Assembly: GCA_965215025.1 (NCBI GenBank)
Contig: CBDCCV010000002.1
Span: 372,001 to 436,000, forward strand
Direction of reading: 5' to 3'
Length of the DNA: 64,000 bases
From: CBDCCV01 sp965215025
Lineage (GTDB): Bacteria > Bacteroidota > Rhodothermia > Rhodothermales > Salinibacteraceae
Shown here: positions 59,856-64,000 of the stretch, piece by piece
Layout: every line of letters starts with the position of its first letter
How positions within the stretch are numbered: the first letter of the stretch is position 1
Position numbers and translations under genes: made by a program
The notes under the pieces: generated by a model
What the model was told of the DNA's origin: nothing
The model's database searches: none
What the model saw: the letters and a program-made list of their open reading frames with translations, nothing else

Positions 59856-61154
59856 ATGCCCGTAACCATAGTCATCGGCAGCCAGTGGGGCGACGAGGGG
59901 AAAGGCAAGATCGTCGATCTCCTGAGCCAGGACGTGGACGTCGTGGCGCGCTACCAGGGCGGTGCCAACGCCGGCCACACGATCTGCTGGGGCGACGAAA
60001 CGTTTGTCCTTCATCTCGTGCCCAGCGGCATCTTCCACGAGCACGTGACGTGCGTGATCGGGAACGGCGTCGTCCTCGACCCGGTGGCCGTGATGGAAGA
60101 AATAAAAACGATCCGCGAACTGGGGTACGAGGTCGAGGGGCGCCTCTTGATTTCCCACAACGCCCACCTCATTATGCCCTACCACAAGCGGATCGAGGAG
60201 GCGCGCGAGGGGGCGCGCTCCGGCGGCGCCATCGGGACGACGGGGCGCGGCATCGGCCCGGCGTACACGGACAAGTTCGCTCGCTCGGGCATCCGCGTGG
60301 TCGATCTTCTGGACCGCGACGTCTTGCGCGAGAAGCTCACGCGCTCGATTGAGGAGAAGAACGACATCCTTAAAAGCGTCTACGGCGCCGAGGAGCTAAA
60401 CGTCGAGGCGATCATCGAGGAGTACGTCGAATTCGACCACCAGATCGACCCGTACGTCACCGACACGTCGCAGTACCTCGGCCGCGCTTTGAAAGAAGGG
60501 AAGCGCATCGTGGCCGAGGGGGCGCAAGGCTCGTTGCTCGACGTGGACTTCGGCACGTACCCGTTCGTCACGTCGAGCCACCCCACGGCGGGAGGCTGCT
60601 GCACGGGGCTGGGCGTGCCGCCCACGGCCATCGACCGCGTCATCGGCATCGTGAAAGCGTACTCGACGCGCGTGGGCAACGGGCCGTTTCCCACCGAGCT
60701 TACCGGCGACGTAGGCGAGCGCCTGCGCAAGGTGGGCAGCGAGTTCGGCGCCACGACCGGGAGGCCGCGCCGCTGCGGCTGGCTCGACTTGGTGGCGCTG
60801 CGCTACACGGCGATGGTGAACGGCTTTACCGAGATGTCGATCACGAAGCTCGACGTGCTCTCCGGCCTCGACGGGCTTAAGGTGTGCACGCGCTACCGCC
60901 TCCCCGGCGGCAAGGAGACCGAGCGCTTCCCGAGCGAAGGGCAGACGCTCGCGCAGGTCGAACCCGTCTACGAGACGCTGCCCGGCTGGAGCGAAGACAT
61001 CACCGGCGCGCGTCAGATGGCCGACCTGCCCGAGAACGCCCGCCGCTACCTCGACTTCATGAGCGAGTTTCTGGATGTGGAGATTGGCACCGTCTCCGTC
61101 GGCCCGAAGCGTAGCGAGGTGATCGAAAGCGCGGCGCCGCTGGCCTCGGCATGA
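59856..61154 (+). CDS. purA: Adenylosuccinate synthetase
   Basis: 432 residues. GTP-binding IGSQWGDEGKGKIVDLLSQD with catalytic Asp, GGANAGHTI (catalytic His), GTTGRGIGPAYTDK, EGAQGSLLDVDFGTYPFVTS, TTGRPRRCGWLDLVALRY. First committed step from IMP to AMP. ATG at 59856 gives the conserved MPVTIVIGSQWGDEG start; the frame upstream runs into the 48-bp palindrome and is not coding. The stop overlaps the PIN toxin start (ATGA). Confidence 0.97.
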   Translation: MPVTIVIGSQWGDEGKGKIVDLLSQDVDVVARYQGGANAGHTICWGDETFVLHLVPSGIFHEHVTCVIGNGVVLDPVAVMEEIKTIRELGYEVEGRLLISHNAHLIMPYHKRIEEAREGARSGGAIGTTGRGIGPAYTDKFARSGIRVVDLLDRDVLREKLTRSIEEKNDILKSVYGAEELNVEAIIEEYVEFDHQIDPYVTDTSQYLGRALKEGKRIVAEGAQGSLLDVDFGTYPFVTSSHPTAGGCCTGLGVPPTAIDRVIGIVKAYSTRVGNGPFPTELTGDVGERLRKVGSEFGATTGRPRRCGWLDLVALRYTAMVNGFTEMSITKLDVLSGLDGLKVCTRYRLPGGKETERFPSEGQTLAQVEPVYETLPGWSEDITGARQMADLPENARRYLDFMSEFLDVEIGTVSVGPKRSEVIESAAPLASA

Positions 61155-61582
61155 GCGTGCCGGACGTGGTGATCGACACCAACGTTTTCATCTCGGCGCA
61201 GCGCTCGAAGCGCGGGGCCTCGTCCAAGCTGGTTTCGCTCATTGGCACTGGGCGGTTCGAGATCCACATCTCCGTGCCGCTTATCTTTGAGTACGAAGAC
61301 GTCCTGCTCCGCCAGCGAGGCGAACTCGGACTCACGCAAGAGGACGTCGGCGACGTGATCGATGCAGCGTGCGCGCTGGCGGTGCGGCATGACATCCACT
61401 TCCTGTGGCGCCCGTACCTGCGCGATCCCAAAGACCACCTGGTTTTGGAAATGGCCGTTGCCGCAAGGTGCGACTACATCGTGACGTACAACAAAAGCGA
61501 CTTCCGCGGCGTAGAGGAGGCGTTCGGGATCAGCATCGTGGACGCCCGCGAGTTTCTGGAGGTTATAGGAGAGCTGCCATGA
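61151..61582 (+). CDS. PIN-domain toxin
   Basis: 143 residues. PIN RNase fold with the acidic site: DVVIDTNVFISAQRS (first Asp), SVPLIFEYEDVLLR (Glu), LRDPKDHLVLEMAVAARCDY (Asp/Glu) and VTYNKSDFRG (Asp). Of the COG1569-type putative toxin PIN family. ATGA overlap with purA at 61151-61154 and another with the downstream antitoxin at 61579-61582 imply translational coupling of all three. Confidence 0.88.
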   Translation: MSVPDVVIDTNVFISAQRSKRGASSKLVSLIGTGRFEIHISVPLIFEYEDVLLRQRGELGLTQEDVGDVIDAACALAVRHDIHFLWRPYLRDPKDHLVLEMAVAARCDYIVTYNKSDFRGVEEAFGISIVDAREFLEVIGELP

Positions 61583-61815
61583 GCAAGATCAGCGTGGAGG
61601 TCCCTCGCTCGCTGCGCCGCCAGATCGAGGAGACGGCAAGGGAGGAAGGCGTGTCGGTGAGCCAGTTCGTGGCCGTCACCCTGGCCGAGAAGATCGCTGC
61701 GCGCGATGCGAAACGTTACTTAGAGGAGCGGGCCGCGAGGGGAAGCCGCGAGAAGCTGCTCTGCGTGCTGGCGAAGGCGCCGGACGTGGGGCCGGAGGAG
61801 CGTGACCGATTGTAG
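61579..61815 (+). CDS. Antitoxin of the PIN pair, ribbon-helix-helix-like
   Basis: 78 residues: MSKISVEVPRSLRRQIEETA, then EEGVSVSQFVAVTLAEKIAA. A beta-strand and two helices typical of RHH antitoxins (Arc/HicB-like) are followed by a charged tail that would wrap the toxin. Toxin-first gene order is the reverse of most TA pairs. Probably autoregulates poorly, since it rides on the purA transcript. Confidence 0.82.
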   Translation: MSKISVEVPRSLRRQIEETAREEGVSVSQFVAVTLAEKIAARDAKRYLEERAARGSREKLLCVLAKAPDVGPEERDRL

Positions 61816-61851
61816 AGCCGCGCCGCTGACCTCGGCGTAGTCAGGTCCCTC

Positions 61852-62850
61852 TCACCGCGCGCGAGCCAGGAGCGTGGCGAGCGCGGCACCGGCGGCCGCA
61901 GCTAAGCCGAGCGAGAGGCCGGGGCGCAGCGCCGCCTGCGTGTACAGGCTCGACTGCATGGTGTGGCCGTCGTACGGACCCGTCGTCTCGGCGCCGGGGC
62001 CGGAGGGGTCGTAGAGGCTGTCGCCGGGCGTGCCGGGGCGGTCGGTTTTCTGGCCGTCGAAGACGCTTGCTTCCATGTACTTGTCGGCCAAGCCGGGCAT
62101 CTCGTCCATCGCCTCGATGAGGCGTCCGCCCGCGCCGATGGTGATCTCGCGCTTCGGTTTTTCGGCGCAGGTGAGGATCGCGCGCGCCACCACGTCGGGG
62201 CTGTAGACGGGCGGGGGCAGCGTCGGCTCCTCGTCCATGTAATTTTTGGCGTGCTCCGGATAAGGCGTATTGATGGAGCCGGGCTTGACGAGCGTGACGG
62301 CGATGGGGTAGCCGTCCTTCTCCAGCTCCACGCGCAGGGCCTCGGTGAAGCCTTTGATGGCGTGCTTCGAGGCGCTGTAATGCCCCTGAAGCGGGATGGC
62401 CCGCTCCGCCGCGGCGCTCCCCAGGTTGATGATGGCGCCGCCGCGGTCCTTGAGGTGCTCGAACGCCGCCTGCGAGCCGTGGACCACGCCCCAGTAGTTC
62501 ACGTCGAAAAGCCGGCGCGCCTCGTCGAGCGGCACCTGCTCGATGCGCCCGTAGATGGAGACGCCCGCGTTGTTGACCCACGTGTCGAAGTGGCCGAAGC
62601 GCTCGACCACATCGTCGGCAAGCTCGCGCACGGCGTCGGGGTCGCTCACGTCGGTGACGACGTAGACGGCCTCGCCGCCCTCCGCTTCGATCTCCTCGAC
62701 GGCTTCGCGGAGGGCGTCTTCGTCGCGGGCGGAGAGGACGACGCGCGCGCCTTTCTGGGCGGCCAGCTTGGCCGTCGCCAGCCCGATACCGCTCGACGCG
62801 CCGGTGATGACGATGACTTGCTCGTTGACGGGCTTTAGCTTGACGTTCAT
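61852..62850 (-). CDS. Short-chain dehydrogenase with C-terminal membrane segment
   Basis: 332 residues from ATG at 62850. Classical SDR: cofactor ITGASSGIGLATA, NNAG (WVNNAGVSIYG), catalytic Ser in LGSAAAERAIPL and YSASKHAIKGF (Tyr-x3-Lys). After the domain (about 260) comes a polar Pro/Gly/Asp-rich linker and a terminal hydrophobic segment (LSLGLAAAAGAALATLLARA) that probably anchors it to the membrane. Substrate unknown. The in-frame extension to 63219 is not conserved. Confidence 0.88.
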   Translation of the reverse strand: MNVKLKPVNEQVIVITGASSGIGLATAKLAAQKGARVVLSARDEDALREAVEEIEAEGGEAVYVVTDVSDPDAVRELADDVVERFGHFDTWVNNAGVSIYGRIEQVPLDEARRLFDVNYWGVVHGSQAAFEHLKDRGGAIINLGSAAAERAIPLQGHYSASKHAIKGFTEALRVELEKDGYPIAVTLVKPGSINTPYPEHAKNYMDEEPTLPPPVYSPDVVARAILTCAEKPKREITIGAGGRLIEAMDEMPGLADKYMEASVFDGQKTDRPGTPGDSLYDPSGPGAETTGPYDGHTMQSSLYTQAALRPGLSLGLAAAAGAALATLLARAR

Positions 62851-63088
62851 GGTAGTGTTTGGTCTTGCGGGTGAAGGATGAGGGAAAAGAGGGTCAGGCC
62901 GGGCGAAGGGTCCGGACGCCGTCCTGCACGGGACTACGCTCGTTGTGCCTAACGCTGCCGGGCGCGCGGCTTGCCGGAAACTCCTTGACGTTTGGGTAAC
63001 TATGAGCGAGCGGCGCTGCGGCTTTGCCTGATCCGGCGCGGGGCCTAAGCGCCAATCTGCAACCTCCCGTCTAAAATCCAACATCGGA

Positions 63089-64000
63089 ATGCGCGCGTAC
63101 CGCTGGAGCACCAACCTGAAGCTGGGCCTCATCGTCTTTGCGGTCGTCATTGCGGTGGCCTCGCTTTGGTACACGCGCCACCTTGTCGAGAGCCTGCGCG
63201 AGCGCGAGCAGTCCATCATCCAGCTCTGGGCCGGGGCGCAGCAGCAGGTGGCGCAGGCGCAGGCCGTGAACCCCTACCAGGCCGAGCTGAACGCGCTCGA
63301 AGCCTACCTCGAACGCGCAGAAGCAGAACAGAGCGCCACCGTCCTGGAGGAGGAGCAGGGCGCTTCGAAGGCGCGGATCGAAGACTTCCGCCGGGCCGTG
63401 GCTTGGGCGAAGAGTATGCCGCCGGCCAGCGAACTCAATTTCATCACCAACAACATCCTCATCCCCAACTCCTTTGGCATCCCGGCCATCATCACGGACT
63501 CGGCCTCGCGCGCGCCACTGTTCTGGCGCAACGTGGACGTCCCGGAAGGCCTTGCCGCGCTGCCGGCGGCGGACTCCGCCCGCGCCGCGGCGCGCCTCGT
63601 CCGCCTGCGCGCCGAGATGGACGACGTCTACGAGCCGATCCCCATCGCCCTCGGGGGCAGCACGGCGAGCCGGGACCGGCTCACGCAGTTCGTGCACTAC
63701 GACGAGTCGCGCCTGATCAAGGAGCTGCGCTGGTTCCCGTACGTGCAGCTCCTCTTCGTGGCGCTCTTCATCGGGATCGGGTACCTGGGCTTCTCCTACG
63801 TGCGGCGCTCGGAGCAGTCGAGCCTTTGGGTGGGGATGGCCCGCGAGGCGGCGCATCAGCTGGGCACGCCCATCTCCAGCCTCATGGGGTGGACCGAGCT
63901 GCTCAAGGCTGACGGCCTGAGCAGAGGGCAGCGCCGCGAGGCCCTCGAAGAGATCGAGAACGACATCGAGCGCTTGAAGCGCGTGACGAGCCGTTTTTCG
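63089..64000 (+). CDS. Sensor histidine kinase, 5' part (runs off the window)
   Basis: First 304 residues from ATG at 63089. Membrane helix near 10-28 (LGLIVFAVVIAVASLWY), a helical periplasmic sensor region of about 195 residues, and a second helix near 226-240 (VQLLFVALFIGIGYLGF). The dimerisation/phospho-acceptor helix REAAHQLGTPISSLMGWTEL has the H-box His near residue 255. The ATPase domain lies beyond position 64000. Signal sensed is unknown. Confidence 0.9.
   Translation, partial: MRAYRWSTNLKLGLIVFAVVIAVASLWYTRHLVESLREREQSIIQLWAGAQQQVAQAQAVNPYQAELNALEAYLERAEAEQSATVLEEEQGASKARIEDFRRAVAWAKSMPPASELNFITNNILIPNSFGIPAIITDSASRAPLFWRNVDVPEGLAALPAADSARAAARLVRLRAEMDDVYEPIPIALGGSTASRDRLTQFVHYDESRLIKELRWFPYVQLLFVALFIGIGYLGFSYVRRSEQSSLWVGMAREAAHQLGTPISSLMGWTELLKADGLSRGQRREALEEIENDIERLKRVTSRFS

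Overview
The window is GC-rich bacterial DNA. It most likely comes from a Rhodothermota/Rhodothermales-type organism (relatives of Salinibacter, Rhodothermus and Rubricoccaceae). The evidence is a CSLREA beta-helix protein ending in a type IX secretion (Por) sorting domain, a PorV-like outer-membrane protein, lipoproteins with lipobox cysteines, unfused SecD and SecF, and an AsnRS with a large insertion. This assignment is inference from gene content; there is no rRNA or tRNA gene here to confirm it.

Layout. 0-16 kb: CYTH protein, biosynthetic arginine decarboxylase SpeA, a 37-residue microprotein resembling a RiPP (lasso-type) leader, a 1037-residue secreted beta-helix protein, family-B DNA polymerase, a histidine-kinase remnant, Cu/Zn superoxide dismutase, an orphan ABC ATPase, ComF, and a bacterial homologue of queuosine-tRNA mannosyltransferase. 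16-24 kb: isocitrate dehydrogenase (icd) and its kinase/phosphatase (aceK) lie on the same strand, separated by a three-gene restriction island: a nuclease-methyltransferase fusion, a two-TRD specificity subunit and a HEPN-domain protein. 24-30 kb: pyruvate dehydrogenase E1alpha (with a long acidic N-terminal tail), E1beta and E2. 30-43 kb: an accessory, regulator-rich stretch with a Baeyer-Villiger-type monooxygenase, two lipoproteins, a winged-helix regulator with a degenerate receiver, two AraC paralogues (one frameshifted), an SDR without the usual catalytic residues, and a TPR histidine kinase with a receiver-AraC partner. Four promoters here share phased 10-bp CTT/AAG repeats at a fixed distance from a -10-like hexamer. 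43-64 kb: mostly housekeeping: a membrane-anchored flavoprotein with DM13 proteins, PckA, a UbiA-like protein, AsnS, SIMPL, an iodotyrosine-deiodinase homologue, SecD/SecF, a STAS protein, PurA translationally coupled to a PIN toxin-antitoxin pair, and the start of a sensor kinase that runs off the window.

How the genes fit together. Icd, AceK, the PDH subunits and PckA make a central-carbon set in which AceK can divert isocitrate to the glyoxylate shunt. The spacers carry several repeat families: purine/pyrimidine inverted repeats including a 48-bp perfect palindrome, a two-copy MITE-like element, heptamer arrays, and GACGACCGAC inverted repeats.
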